A stretch of DNA of 64,000 nucleotides. Source: Planctomycetota bacterium. GTDB taxonomy: Bacteria > Planctomycetota > Phycisphaerae > Phycisphaerales > Zrk34. The notes below the pieces were generated by a model that searched no databases, was not told the DNA's origin, and saw only the letters and a program-made list of their open reading frames with translations. Position 1 is the first letter of the stretch. Every line of letters starts with the position of its first letter. The stretch covers positions 97,970 through 161,969 of the forward strand of contig WGMD01000011.1 in assembly GCA_016125255.1 (NCBI GenBank), given 5' to 3'. The translations under genes were made by a program, and so were the position numbers. Below, one piece after another: positions 37,924 through 47,283 of the stretch.

Positions 37924-38709
37924 ATGGCGACATCGACCGAGGTTCTTCGTCGCCGGTTCTTCGCCCGATTGTCCGACGCGGGAGCGATCGCGGCGTTGTA
38001 CGATCACCTGCCGACGGTCTTCTTCTACATCAAGGACGACGCCGGCCGCTTCATGCACATGAACAGGGCGCTGAGGCGGATGCTGGGCGTGACGCAGGAT
38101 CGGCAGATCATCGGGCGGACGGATTACGACCTGTTTCGGCCGGAGCTGGCGGACCAGTACGTGGCGGAGGATCGCGAGGTCGCAAAGGCGCGGCGGACGA
38201 TCGCCGATCGTGTCTGGCTCGTGCCGGACGCATCGGGTGTGGTGCGCTGGTTCATGTCGACCAAGACGCCGCTCGTGGATCGAAGCGGCAAGGCGATCGG
38301 CATCGCGGGCGTGATGCAGGACATCGCCGGCAGCGGGTCAGTGCTCGGGCCATATCAGCAGTTCGCGGGCGTGATCGCGCACGTGAGCGAGCATTTCGCT
38401 TCGACCATTCACATCGCGGACCTGGCGGCGCTGGCGCACCTTTCCGTGAGCCAGTTCGTGCGGCGGTTCAAGGCGCAGTTCGGATTCACCCCGGCGCGCT
38501 ATGTGCGGCAGGTGCGGATCAACGCGGCTTGCCGCCTGCTCAGCGAGACGCCCATGGGCCTCGAACACATCGCGCAGCGGACGGGCTTTTTCGACGCGAG
38601 CCACTTCGTCAAGCTCTTCCGCAAACATCTGGGGCAGACGCCCGAGGCGTACCGCCGTCGATTCGCCGGCCGCAAGAAAGACCGCCGCCGGGCGCACGGA
38701 TTGTCATGA
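37924..38709 (+). CDS. PAS-domain AraC-family transcription regulator, copy 1
   Basis: 261 residues. Residues 20-140 form a PAS sensor (LPTVFFYIKDDAGRFMHMNR, GRTDYDLFRPELADQYVAED). Residues 150-250 carry two AraC helix-turn-helix units (IADLAALAHLSVSQFVRRFK and LEHIAQRTGFFDASHFVKLF). Divergent from the cytochrome/DUF1501 pair with 74 bp between, so it probably controls that pair. The paralogue at 51880-52638 has the same neighbours in the same arrangement. Confidence 0.87.
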   Translation: MATSTEVLRRRFFARLSDAGAIAALYDHLPTVFFYIKDDAGRFMHMNRALRRMLGVTQDRQIIGRTDYDLFRPELADQYVAEDREVAKARRTIADRVWLVPDASGVVRWFMSTKTPLVDRSGKAIGIAGVMQDIAGSGSVLGPYQQFAGVIAHVSEHFASTIHIADLAALAHLSVSQFVRRFKAQFGFTPARYVRQVRINAACRLLSETPMGLEHIAQRTGFFDASHFVKLFRKHLGQTPEAYRRRFAGRKKDRRRAHGLS

Positions 38710-38768
38710 CCAAGCGTTGCCGTTACGCTCGCACGACTGATTCGCATGAACAGATGCATAAGGAAGCG

Positions 38769-39944
38769 ATGATCGTGGCATCCAAAACGCTCAACGTCGG
38801 GATGATCGGCTACAACTTCATGGGCAAGGCCCACACGCAGGCATGGCGGAACGCGCCGCTGTACTTCGATCTCGATGCGGCGCCGGTGACGAAAGTCATC
38901 TGCGGCCGGTCGCGCGAGCCGCTCGAAACGTTCGCGGATCGGTGGGGATGGCAGGAAACTTCGACGGACTGGCGGCAGGTCGTGGAGCGCGACGACATCG
39001 ACATCATCGACGTGTCGACGCCGACGGCGACGCATTGCCAGATCGCCATCGCCGCGGCGCAGGCGGGCAAGCATGTGTTCTGCGAAAAGCCGTTCGCCCT
39101 GTCGAGCGACGAAGCGCGGCGGATGTACGAGGCGGCGAAAGCGGCGGGGGTCGTGCATTACGTGAATCATAATTACCGTCGATGCCCGGCCGTGATGCTC
39201 GCGAAAAAGATGATCGACGACGGTCGCATCGGGCGGATTTTTCACTGGCGCGGGGCGTATCTTCAGTCGTGGATTGTCGATCCGGATTTCCCATTGACGT
39301 GGCAATTGCAGAAGGAGCACGCCGGGGCCGGGCCGCATTACGATTTGAATTCGCACAGCGTCGATCTGGCGCGCTTCCTCGTGGGCGACATCACGCGCGT
39401 CAGCGCGATGACGAGTCATTTCATCCGCCAGCGCCCGCTGCCGCCCAAAGGAGCGACGGCGTTCGCCGAGGGCGTCAAGGGCGGACCGAAGGGCGAAGTG
39501 ACGGTCGATGATGCGGCGTTCATGACGGTTCAATTCGCCAACGGCGCGCTCGGCTCGTTCGAGTCATCGCGCTTCGCGCTGGGGCGCAAGAACTTCAACA
39601 CGTTCGAAATCTACGGCTCCGAAGGCGCGGTGGCGTTCAACCTGGAGCGGATGAACGAACTGCAATATTTCGATCGGAAGGATTCGGCGGACGCGCACGG
39701 GTTTCGGACGATCATCGCGACCGAGCCGGTGCATGCGTACATGAAGCAGTGGTGGCCGCCGGGTCACATGATCGGGTATGAGCATGAGTTCACGCACGCG
39801 GTGGTGGATTTCGTGCATGCGATCACGCGCGGCGGGGGGATCAAGCCGGATTTTGAGGACGGCTGGCGCTGCATGCAGGTGCTCGAAGCGGGGCTGGCGT
39901 CGGCGGCGAGCGGGGAGCATGTTGATGTGGGCGCGGGGACTTAA
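38769..39944 (+). CDS. Gfo/Idh/MocA-family NAD(P)-dependent oxidoreductase
   Basis: 391 residues from MIVASKTLNVGMIG, with AAGGA just upstream; earlier in-frame ATGs at 38754 and 38706 (the latter overlapping the AraC stop) are alternatives. Rossmann start VGMIGYNFMGKAHTQAW, then EKPFALSSDEARRMYEAAKA with the catalytic Lys of EKP. YDLNSHSVDLARFLVG gives the conserved His region. Acts on a sugar or cyclitol. The stop TAA lies at the centre of a 24-bp palindrome. Confidence 0.85.
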   Translation: MIVASKTLNVGMIGYNFMGKAHTQAWRNAPLYFDLDAAPVTKVICGRSREPLETFADRWGWQETSTDWRQVVERDDIDIIDVSTPTATHCQIAIAAAQAGKHVFCEKPFALSSDEARRMYEAAKAAGVVHYVNHNYRRCPAVMLAKKMIDDGRIGRIFHWRGAYLQSWIVDPDFPLTWQLQKEHAGAGPHYDLNSHSVDLARFLVGDITRVSAMTSHFIRQRPLPPKGATAFAEGVKGGPKGEVTVDDAAFMTVQFANGALGSFESSRFALGRKNFNTFEIYGSEGAVAFNLERMNELQYFDRKDSADAHGFRTIIATEPVHAYMKQWWPPGHMIGYEHEFTHAVVDFVHAITRGGGIKPDFEDGWRCMQVLEAGLASAASGEHVDVGAGT

Positions 39945-39954
39945 GTCCCCGCGC
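39931..39954. repeat. 24-bp perfect palindrome carrying the stop codon of the oxidoreductase
   Basis: GCGCGGGGACTT followed by its exact complement. Encodes the last residues and the TAA stop, and can form a terminator-like hairpin. Confidence 0.85.
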
Positions 39955-39974
39955 TTCGGATGGATCAGGCGGAT

Positions 39975-40003
39975 TTGCCGCGTGATGTCGGCGAAACTAG
40001 AAT
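39975..40003 (+). promoter_or_regulatory. promoter of tRNA-Leu(CAA)
   Basis: TTGCCG, 17-bp spacer, TAGAAT, ending 11 nt before the tRNA. Confidence 0.7.
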
Positions 40004-40014
40004 CTGCCCCAACG

Positions 40015-40100
40015 GCCGAAGTGGCGGAATTGGCAGACGCGACGGATTCAAAATCCGTTGGGGCTCACCCCCCGTGTGGGTTCGATTCCCACCTTCGGCA
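40015..40100 (+). tRNA. tRNA-Leu (anticodon CAA)
   Basis: 86 nt; acceptor GCCGAAG/CTTCGGC, discriminator A, CCA not encoded. Anticodon stem ACGGA/TCCGT with loop TTCAAAA. Long variable arm; T arm GGTTCGATTCCC. Confidence 0.95.
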
Positions 40101-40109
40101 TTCGTTCGA

Positions 40110-41141
40110 TCATTTTGACGCCGGACCCGCCATCGGCTCCAACGGACCGACGTACCGGTCGGCGACGACGATGTGATCGAATTGCACGCGGACCGGCGAC
40201 TCGGGATGGTTCACGCGGTTGCGTTTCTGGTTCTCCGGCGTGACGTAGTGCAGCAACCAGAAAAAATTCACTTTCAGGTCCGTATTCGTTCGGAAATTGA
40301 ATCCCTCGAAGGGCGCCGCGTCGGCCTCGTCATCGGGCAACAGCGAAAAGCCCTCGCCGGTCCATCGGCCGCGCGGCGCGCCCTTCGCAAAATGCGCCGT
40401 GAGTTTTCCGTCGAGCCAGAGGGCCAGTTCGCCGTCGCGGCTGTCGGGGGTCGTGTTGAGCTTGATCATGAACTCGACGCATTGCCATCGCCCGTGCGGC
40501 ACGGCGGCGGGAGTCACGGGACGCAAACCGTTGCCCCAGTATTTGCCATCGCCGGAGATTTTCATGTCATGCCAGTATGCGTAGAAGTTCCATTCGCCCG
40601 GCGGGGGCACGCGTCCGTTTTGACCGAAGGGTTCGATGCCGACGGTGATACGATCATCGCCGCGCGGCCGAACGCCCGCGCCGCCCTGCGGCCAGTTCGT
40701 CGCCGGCCGATACCCGCCCAGGTGTACGAAGTGATGCACATATCCGGCATCGTCGGGAAACTTCACATAGAAGCGCGCGAAAGCGACATCGAGGCCGCGC
40801 GATAGCTGCGTGTAAAGATGTCCGCCGGTGTCGTGCGTCACGTCGGCGGAGATTTGCAGGGCGTGATGACCCTTGCCGCCGGGCGGGGCGTCATCGATGA
40901 ACCGCATCGGCTTTAGATCGCGATTGCTCACATCGCTCCAACGCCGCGCCATCGCCGCCAGGTCGTCCTCCTCGAAATCCTCCGCAAGCACCACATGCGG
41001 ATCGTTCGCAATGCCGACATCGCCCGGATACATCGCCGCCAAACCCGGCCCTTCGGGAAGATCCTCCGCGCGGACGGCGGGAGCCAGCGCCAGCGACATG
41101 ACCAAGCCGACGACGCATATGCAAGGCATCAGCGTTTTCAT
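40110..41141 (-). CDS. secreted polysaccharide-lyase-like/concanavalin-fold protein
   Basis: 343 residues. Signal peptide MKTLMPCICVVGLVMSLALA cleaved near VRA-ED. The mature region has concanavalin-type strands with FARFYVKFPDDAGYVHHFVH, GEWNFYAYWHDMK and RWQCVEFMIKLNTTPDSRDG, a pattern like PL14/PL20-type lyases or other glycan-binding jelly rolls. It may act on or bind polysaccharide. It follows the second pseudopilin gene on the same strand, with 105 bp between. Confidence 0.5.
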   Translation of the reverse strand: MKTLMPCICVVGLVMSLALAPAVRAEDLPEGPGLAAMYPGDVGIANDPHVVLAEDFEEDDLAAMARRWSDVSNRDLKPMRFIDDAPPGGKGHHALQISADVTHDTGGHLYTQLSRGLDVAFARFYVKFPDDAGYVHHFVHLGGYRPATNWPQGGAGVRPRGDDRITVGIEPFGQNGRVPPPGEWNFYAYWHDMKISGDGKYWGNGLRPVTPAAVPHGRWQCVEFMIKLNTTPDSRDGELALWLDGKLTAHFAKGAPRGRWTGEGFSLLPDDEADAAPFEGFNFRTNTDLKVNFFWLLHYVTPENQKRNRVNHPESPVRVQFDHIVVADRYVGPLEPMAGPASK

Positions 41142-41246
41142 CGCGGTGTCTCCGACGCCTGAACGGGAACGATCGTGAAACGCTCTTGCCCGGCCTTGTC
41201 GCCGGGTTCCTCGGGGATGATTCTAACACGAACGTTCCGCCGGTCG

Positions 41247-42029
41247 TCAGTAAAACACGTACCACTGCTGGGACTGTCGGAGGGCGAAGTCGTCGAAGGT
41301 TCGATGTTCGGCGTGACCATCGGGATAGGCGGCGTTGATCGACTCGACGCCTCCGACGGCGGAGACGCGGCCGGTGTCGTAGGCGTGTCCGCCGCGGATC
41401 AAGTCGCGTGCGGTGGACGGGCCTTCGAGCGGATAGATGTAAAGCAGGTCGGAGATGAGCGGATGGCCGCCTTTGCCGAGCTGGCTGACGCGCGTGGGCC
41501 AGTCATCGGTGGCCTGCACATCGAAGACGCCGGTGACCGGATCGCGATTGTGCGGCTCGTAGCCGTTGTTGCACTTGGTGGGGACCCAATACAGGAACTG
41601 CCCGATCGTCAGCGTGGCGTTGTACTGCATGGCGGCGGCGATGGCGTTGTCATCGTGCGTATCGAGCACGCTCTGCGGCACGTTGTACTGCGGACGGAAC
41701 GGCGACCAGCCCGAAGTGAGCGGCCTCAGCGGGCAGCCCCACAGTTCCCATCCCGCGCCGTACTTGCCGAGCATCGGCAGAAACTGCGGATTGCAGCCCC
41801 ATGGGTTAAGCCCGATGGAGGCGTTGATCGGGATGGTGGGATACCAACCCTGAAAGTCCGCCGCGTAGCGGAGCATCGCGACGACCATTTGCCGATCGTT
41901 CGACGCGCACACCGTTTCGCGCGCGACGAAGCGGGCTCGCTTCAGGGCCGGCACAAGTATCGCCGCCAGCACCGCGATGATCACCGTGACGACGAGCAGT
42001 TCGATCAGACTGAACGCGCGAGGACGCAT
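41247..42029 (-). CDS. pseudopilin-like secreted protein, copy 2
   Basis: 260 residues from MRPRAFSLIELLVVTVIIAV; the frame extends 16 codons upstream. Class III signal with Ala in place of the usual Gly before the cleavage Phe, which prepilin peptidase can accept. The rest (YNVPQSVLDTHDDNAIAAAM, DGHAEHRTFDDF) is like the type II pseudopilin family abundant in planctomycetes. Second in layout to copy 1 at 1193-2053. Confidence 0.78.
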   Translation of the reverse strand: MRPRAFSLIELLVVTVIIAVLAAILVPALKRARFVARETVCASNDRQMVVAMLRYAADFQGWYPTIPINASIGLNPWGCNPQFLPMLGKYGAGWELWGCPLRPLTSGWSPFRPQYNVPQSVLDTHDDNAIAAAMQYNATLTIGQFLYWVPTKCNNGYEPHNRDPVTGVFDVQATDDWPTRVSQLGKGGHPLISDLLYIYPLEGPSTARDLIRGGHAYDTGRVSAVGGVESINAAYPDGHAEHRTFDDFALRQSQQWYVFY

Positions 42030-42089
42030 GGTTGAATCCCGTAGCCGCCGCTCAACAAGCGGCGCGACGCGCGACACGTTGGGTCGCCG

Positions 42090-44075
42090 CTATTTGCGAC
42101 GGCGCATCGCGAGCAGCGCCATCAGACCCAGACCGGCGGGCAGCGCCATCGGCGCGGGGACGACCGCGACGACGGTGAGGATGACGTCCTGATTGGCGTT
42201 GGCTGTTGAGAGCGTGGCGCTGAACGCGCCGATGGTGCCGGTGAGACTCGAGCCGAGCGTGCCGCTGATGGTCTGAGCGGTGTCAAAGAGCGTGTAGACG
42301 CCCGGGCCGAAGCCGGTGACGGGGGTGAAGGCGAAGTCGTCGAAATTCAGCAGACCCGAACCGATGGTCAGGATGCCGGAGGTGAGGACGACCTTGTCGC
42401 TGGTGGAGCCCAGTTCAAAGAGCATGGAGGGGGAGGCGTTGCTGAGGGCTCCGGAGATGTCGAGGGTGCTGCCGAGGGTGAGCATGCCGGGGGAGTTTCC
42501 GGGGGCGAGTTTGCCGCCGCTATCGACAGTGACGGCGGCGGCGATGGAGCCCGACCCGCCGAGCGTCGCGCCGGACTGGATGGTGAAGGCGCCGGAGCCG
42601 GTGTTGGTTCCGTTGGCCAGGAGCGTTCCGGCGGTGACGAGGGTCTGACCGGCGTAGTTGTTGGTGCCGGTGAGGATGAGCGTACCGCTGGTGGACTTGG
42701 TGAGTGTTCCGCCGCTGTTGAGGGCGCCGAGGTTGGAGAGGGTTCCGGACTTGGCGTTGAAGGTGATCGCATCGGAGCCGCCGATGGCGAAGCCGGCCAT
42801 GTTCAGGGATGCGCCATCGAGATTGATGATGGAGCTGACGGTTCCGGTGGAGGCGGGTCGGGAGATGTTGCCGGCGAGCGTGACGTTGCCGCCGGTGAGG
42901 TTGAGGGTAGCGCTGGCGGCGCCGGTGCCGACGGTGCCGGAGTTCTGGCCCATGGAGATGGAGCCGATGTTGGCGATGCCGCCGCCGATGTTGAGGACGG
43001 CGGTGACGCCGTTGGCGTTGTTGACGTTGGTGCGTTTGCCCATCGAGACGGCGGTGACGTCGAGGGTTCCGTTGTCGAAGCTGAAGGTGCCGGACGTGGC
43101 GAGCGTGCCGGTGTTGGCGGAGGCCAGGACACGGTTGCCGACGTTGAGGTTGTTGAGCCGGAGGTCGGCGGCGTGGCCAGCGACATCGAAGAGTCCGGTG
43201 ATGAGGGAGCCGGTGACGTTGGTGACGTTGGCGACGTTGAGGTCGGCGCGCCCGTTGACGGTGTCCGCGGCGGTGCGGATTTTGAGCGTGCCGGTGGTGG
43301 TATTAAAGGAGATTTCACCGGACCCGCGGTTGCCGCCGGAGGGGGCGGAGCCGAGGTTGATGGTGTTGGCATTGATGATCTGGGTGCCGGAGCCGAGCTT
43401 GAGGGTGCTGGTGTCGGTGGCCGGGGTGGTGCCGCCGAGCTGGAGTGCGGTGGTGGTGAGTGTGCTGGCGGCGGCGAACTTGACGGTCCACGGGGCGGCG
43501 GCGGCCGACGTGCCTTGGGGTCCGACGATGAAGCTGCCCGTGCCGGTGTTGGCGGTGAAGACGGCCAGTCCGCTCATGTCGAGGATGCCGGTGTTGGAAA
43601 GCGTGCTTCCGCCCTCACCGATGCGGATGTTGGCGGAGCTGTTGATGGCGAAAGTTCCGCCGCCGGAGATGGTGACCTGCGTGACCTGCGGTCCGGCGAT
43701 GGCGGCGCTGAGACCGAACGAGCGCGTGCCGTCGGTGCCGTTGACGGTGAGCGTGACGCCGGTGTTGATCTGGGTGTTTTGCCAGTTGGAGGAGGAGGTG
43801 GGCGCGTATCGCAGCGATCGAATCGTGCGGTTGGCGTCGACGATGTTGTTGACGGTGGAGGAATTGGCGGCGGCGTCGGTGTCGCCGAAGATCGCGTCAT
43901 CGCCCGAGCCGGGCGCGGCGGAGCCGGACCAGTTGCCGCCGGCCCCGCCGGTGGACCAGAAGTCATTGGCGGCGCTGCCGCCGTTCCATGTGACGCTGGC
44001 GGCTCGGGCGCCGGAGGAGGCGGTCAGTGCGATCATCGCGACGGGGATCAGAAGTCGGTTCATGCGGGTTTTCAT
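42090..44075 (-). CDS. autotransporter-type beta-strand-repeat protein with variant PEP-CTERM tail
   Basis: 661 residues with AGGAG 7 nt before the ATG. Signal peptide MKTRMNRLLIPVAMIALTAS. Body of repeated G/N/T-rich strands (GGTLTKSTSGTLILTGTNNY, then AGQTLVTAGTLLANG), the autotransporter-associated beta strand repeat. Ends VPAPMALPAGLGLMALLAM then RRRK, the variant sorting tail shared in this window. Probably exported and anchored as matrix or surface protein. Similar in type to the giant protein at 5710-9429. Confidence 0.82.
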   Translation of the reverse strand: MKTRMNRLLIPVAMIALTASSGARAASVTWNGGSAANDFWSTGGAGGNWSGSAAPGSGDDAIFGDTDAAANSSTVNNIVDANRTIRSLRYAPTSSSNWQNTQINTGVTLTVNGTDGTRSFGLSAAIAGPQVTQVTISGGGTFAINSSANIRIGEGGSTLSNTGILDMSGLAVFTANTGTGSFIVGPQGTSAAAAPWTVKFAAASTLTTTALQLGGTTPATDTSTLKLGSGTQIINANTINLGSAPSGGNRGSGEISFNTTTGTLKIRTAADTVNGRADLNVANVTNVTGSLITGLFDVAGHAADLRLNNLNVGNRVLASANTGTLATSGTFSFDNGTLDVTAVSMGKRTNVNNANGVTAVLNIGGGIANIGSISMGQNSGTVGTGAASATLNLTGGNVTLAGNISRPASTGTVSSIINLDGASLNMAGFAIGGSDAITFNAKSGTLSNLGALNSGGTLTKSTSGTLILTGTNNYAGQTLVTAGTLLANGTNTGSGAFTIQSGATLGGSGSIAAAVTVDSGGKLAPGNSPGMLTLGSTLDISGALSNASPSMLFELGSTSDKVVLTSGILTIGSGLLNFDDFAFTPVTGFGPGVYTLFDTAQTISGTLGSSLTGTIGAFSATLSTANANQDVILTVVAVVPAPMALPAGLGLMALLAMRRRK

Positions 44076-44128
44076 GTTTCATCTCCTGCGGAAAGCTCAG
44101 GGAGGGCCCTTCCTGAGCTTCGGGTTGT

Positions 44129-44974
44129 TCAGTCACGACGGCGCGTGAGGGTCATCGCCAACAACAGCGCCAGCCCGGCGGGCAGCGCGGCGGGGGCGGG
44201 GATCGTGATGACCAGGTTGTGAATCTCGGTGGCGCTCAGCGCGGTGTTGTAGATTCGGATGTCATCGTAGGAGCCGGCGGTGACGACGGTGCCGTTGTAG
44301 GCGCTGGCGAGGCGCTGGGTGAAGTTGCTCGCCTGCGTGGTGAGATTGGCGATGCCGGTGATGGCGCGGGTGGTCTGCACGCCGGCGGAGGCGGGGTTGA
44401 CGTCGATCGCCGATCCGTCGAGGTAGATACTGAAGAAGGAATTGGAGCCGTCGTTATCGAGCACGAGGGCGATGTGATGCCAGGCGTTGTCATTGAAGCC
44501 GGTGGTGACGCCGGAGTTGTACCAGGTGCCGTTCCAATGGACGCCGATGCCCGATGCGGCCCCGCCGTCGTTGGCGTCGCCGCTGGTGCTGGTGTTCAGG
44601 GACCAGACGAATCGGGTGGAGAGCTGATCGAAGAGGTAGCCGGTGCCGGTGCCTTTGTACCACATGGCGATGGTGAAGGTCCCGGAGCCGCCGGTGCTGA
44701 TGCCGCCGTTGGAGTTGTCGACGGCGATGCTGTTGGCGGAGACGACGAGGGCTTCGTTGGCCTGTCCGAGGTGGTCGGTGGTGAGTGCGAAGCTGCCGCC
44801 GCCGCTGCGGTATCCATCGCTGATCTGCGTGGCGCTGACGTCGTCGACGATGTTGGTGTGCACGGTCGAGGAATTGATCGTGTAGTGCAGGATGAGAGCC
44901 GCGCGGGCGTCGACGGCGAGGGCGGATGCGATCACCAGAGCGGTCAGGAGTCGGACGGTTAAAGCGTGATTCAA
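44129..44974 (-). CDS. secreted LamG/concanavalin-like protein with variant PEP-CTERM tail
   Basis: 281 residues, start chosen at a TTG (44974) with AAAGGA 8 nt upstream; the frame is open far upstream but without a signal peptide. Signal LNHALTVRLLTALVIASALA. LamG domain: GGSGTFTIAMWYKGTGTGYL, DNAWHHIALVLDNDG, SYDDIRIYNTALSATEIHNL. Ends [19 protein letters not shown] then TRRRD. Between the FecR-like gene (26 bp upstream) and the beta-strand-repeat gene. Confidence 0.8.
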   Translation of the reverse strand: MNHALTVRLLTALVIASALAVDARAALILHYTINSSTVHTNIVDDVSATQISDGYRSGGGSFALTTDHLGQANEALVVSANSIAVDNSNGGISTGGSGTFTIAMWYKGTGTGYLFDQLSTRFVWSLNTSTSGDANDGGAASGIGVHWNGTWYNSGVTTGFNDNAWHHIALVLDNDGSNSFFSIYLDGSAIDVNPASAGVQTTRAITGIANLTTQASNFTQRLASAYNGTVVTAGSYDDIRIYNTALSATEIHNLVITIPAPAALPAGLALLLAMTLTRRRD

Positions 44975-45000
44975 TGTTCCATTCCTTTTGTGCGGGACCT

Positions 45001-46422
45001 TCAGTCGTTTTTCTCCAGTGACGGAACATCCGTGACGGATTTTGCGGACGAACGGATCGGCGTTTGGATGCGGTCTTCGGAAAGGCCGGTCGACGGTTCG
45101 AAGACGCGGCGGTAGGCGAAGCCGAGGTAGCGTGCTCGGGCGACGTGCGGGACGTCGTCCACTTCGACGCTCAGCGACCGGCCGGTGACTTTGCCGAGCG
45201 GGGCGCGGCACAGGTGCAGGCCGATTTTGTTGGTTTCGATGATGTCGCCATTGGCGGCGAAAGTCTTGTAGACGTTGCTGCCGGGGAGCCGGGCGCGAAG
45301 GGGCCAGGCGGCGGCGGGTTGCGTGGTGTTCGATGCCCAGAGGAGGAAGACTTCGTAGGTTCCATCGTCGAGCCCGTTGACGGTCGTGCGAATGGCGGGG
45401 GCGTCCTCGGTATAGGAGGACGATTCCCAGACCATGGCGTTGGGCATCGCGTCGAAGCCCTGCTCCAGCGGCGACGAGCCCCAGAGACGGTCCGTATTGA
45501 TGCGGCTCGCGCCGGCGTTGGCGTTGTCATTGGACCAGGTCGTCGTCAGGCCGTCGGCGATGTTGACGGTATTGCCGCCGGGTCCGGCGGTGGCGTTGAC
45601 GTAGGTGAAGTCGGTGCGGAGCGAACGGAGGGAGCCGTCGGCGGCGAGAGTCGCGATGAAGTCCGGTCGCAGGGTGTACGCAGAACTTCCGCCGGTGATT
45701 TCGAGCATGACGCGGCCTTCGGTGACGCGCACCTGGCATTCGCCGGCGGGGAGGGTCTGAGCGGAAAAGCGCGTGCCCAGGTCGATGGCTTTGGCCCCGC
45801 CGGGCAGGTCGACGGCGAACCCGCGCGCTTCGGGGCGGACGTAGGCGTCGATGCGACCGGAGATGAGACGTGCGCGATTGGGTCCGGTCATTTCAAATTC
45901 GCAAGGCCCGGTCAGGTCGACGACGGCGGCGGAGGTGAACATCACCTGCGCATGACCGGCGGCGAGTCGAATCGGGCCGATCGTCAGTTCGCTGCCGAGG
46001 TTCATCGCGCCGGCCGACGCATCGAAACGCGCATCGTCCGAGAGGTCCGAGAGAATCGCCACATGCGGAACCGCGCCGGCCGCATCACCGCTCCGCGCCG
46101 GCGCAGCATCGCGCTGGCTGACCACGCTGATCGCCGCCAGCACGCCGAGCATCACGCACGCCGCCGCGGCGCACACGGCCCATCGCCCGACGGTCCAACC
46201 CGCCGGCGTGGCGTCGGCCGCGGTAGTCGTCGGCGCCGCCGCGATGGCGCTCCGCCGCATGCCGCAGTGCAGCATCATCATGGCAAAGTACGCCGCCCGC
46301 ACCGCCGGATCATCGCGCAGCGCCGCATCGAGCTGACGCCGCGCCTCGTCATCGAGTCGGCCGTCGAGCAGCGCGGAGATCCGCTGCTGCCAATGGTCCA
46401 CGTCATGGGCGGCGATGGTCAT
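45001..46422 (-). CDS. FecR-like anti-sigma/sigma-regulator, membrane protein, copy 2
   Basis: 473 residues from MTIAAHDVDHW; ATG overlaps the sigma stop (ATGA). N-terminal sigma-binding part (ISALLDGRLDDEARRQLDAA), single transmembrane helix near residue 105 (AVCAAAACVMLGVLAAISVV), then a FecR domain with LPGGAKAIDLGTRF and a beta-rich C-terminus. It shares NVAILSDLSDDARF-like and GQVMF-like blocks with copy 1 but has none of copy 1's repeat insertions. Confidence 0.82.
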   Translation of the reverse strand: MTIAAHDVDHWQQRISALLDGRLDDEARRQLDAALRDDPAVRAAYFAMMMLHCGMRRSAIAAAPTTTAADATPAGWTVGRWAVCAAAACVMLGVLAAISVVSQRDAAPARSGDAAGAVPHVAILSDLSDDARFDASAGAMNLGSELTIGPIRLAAGHAQVMFTSAAVVDLTGPCEFEMTGPNRARLISGRIDAYVRPEARGFAVDLPGGAKAIDLGTRFSAQTLPAGECQVRVTEGRVMLEITGGSSAYTLRPDFIATLAADGSLRSLRTDFTYVNATAGPGGNTVNIADGLTTTWSNDNANAGASRINTDRLWGSSPLEQGFDAMPNAMVWESSSYTEDAPAIRTTVNGLDDGTYEVFLLWASNTTQPAAAWPLRARLPGSNVYKTFAANGDIIETNKIGLHLCRAPLGKVTGRSLSVEVDDVPHVARARYLGFAYRRVFEPSTGLSEDRIQTPIRSSAKSVTDVPSLEKND

Positions 46423-46934
46423 GATCGGCCCCCGTTCAGTCGCGCCTCGACGCACTTGGCCAGCGCTTTGCGAATGCGGAACAGTGATTGATCGACGGCG
46501 TTGGCGGTCATGCTCATGGCGTCGGCGATGTGCGCGACGACTTCGTTGTCGAAATACCGCCGGCGGAGAATCGCACGCTGCCGATCGCTCAGCCGTTCGA
46601 TGCACTGGTGCAGCGCGGCCGTGGTCTCGTCGAGCCCGGACAAATTCGCGTCCGCTTCGGCGGCGAGGATGTCGAATGTGGCGGCGTCAAACACATGCCG
46701 GTCGCGGCTCTGTTTGGTGCGGAAGGCCTTGACCTCGAAGCGCACCGTCGCCGCCGCCCAGGCCATGAAATCTGTCCCCCGCACGAAGTCGTCCGCCTTC
46801 GCACAGAGCACCACATTCACCTGCTGCACCACTTCCTCCGCCGCCCCCGGCTCGCCCGTCAGCATCAGCGCATAGGCGTAAATCCGATGCTGAAACCGGG
46901 CAAGTGTGGTCGCAAATTCATTGTCAACCGCCAT
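46419..46934 (-). CDS. ECF RNA polymerase sigma factor, copy 2
   Basis: 171 residues, GGAG 8 nt before the ATG. Region 2 ALMLTGEPGAAEEVVQQVNV and DFMAWAAATVRFEVKAFRTK; region 4 RQRAILRRRYFDNEVVAHIA then MSMTANAVDQSLFRIRKALA. Belongs to the Rhodopirellula/Verrucomicrobium type. Leads the second sigma/FecR/LamG/beta-repeat/pseudopilin operon. Confidence 0.88.
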   Translation of the reverse strand: MAVDNEFATTLARFQHRIYAYALMLTGEPGAAEEVVQQVNVVLCAKADDFVRGTDFMAWAAATVRFEVKAFRTKQSRDRHVFDAATFDILAAEADANLSGLDETTAALHQCIERLSDRQRAILRRRYFDNEVVAHIADAMSMTANAVDQSLFRIRKALAKCVEARLNGGRS

Positions 46935-47040
46935 TTACAATCTCCGCGGTCGCCGCCGCCCCCGGGGCGCAGCGCATCCCGCCGCCAAGATACAGCATCC
47001 GACGGGCAAACCTTACGGGCCGTCGAATAAACAATTGGGA

Positions 47041-47151
47041 CCTCTGAAAAATTGAACCACCAAGGCGCCAAGGTCACCAAGGAATGCGTTGTTGAGTTCA
47101 AAACCCTGATTTCATCTTGGCGTTCTTGGTGCCTTGGTGGTTATTCAGAGG
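47041..47151. repeat. dispersed palindrome of ACCACCAAGG type
   Basis: CCTCTGAA and AACCACCAAGGC at the left pair with GCCTTGGTGGTT and TTCAGAGG at the right. Same architecture as the GCCACGAAGG and ACCGCCGAG elements but different bases. The rest of 46935-47283 holds no gene. Confidence 0.8.
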
Positions 47152-47283
47152 CCTTAATTGAATGCTCTGAATTTCCTCTCTCGCGTCCTCGTCAAGTCGC
47201 TTGCGGCTTAGCAATCTTCGTTTTGCGACGTGACCGCTTGGCCATTGAGAGTTCACTCTTGTCCACGCTGGTGGTGGAACGGC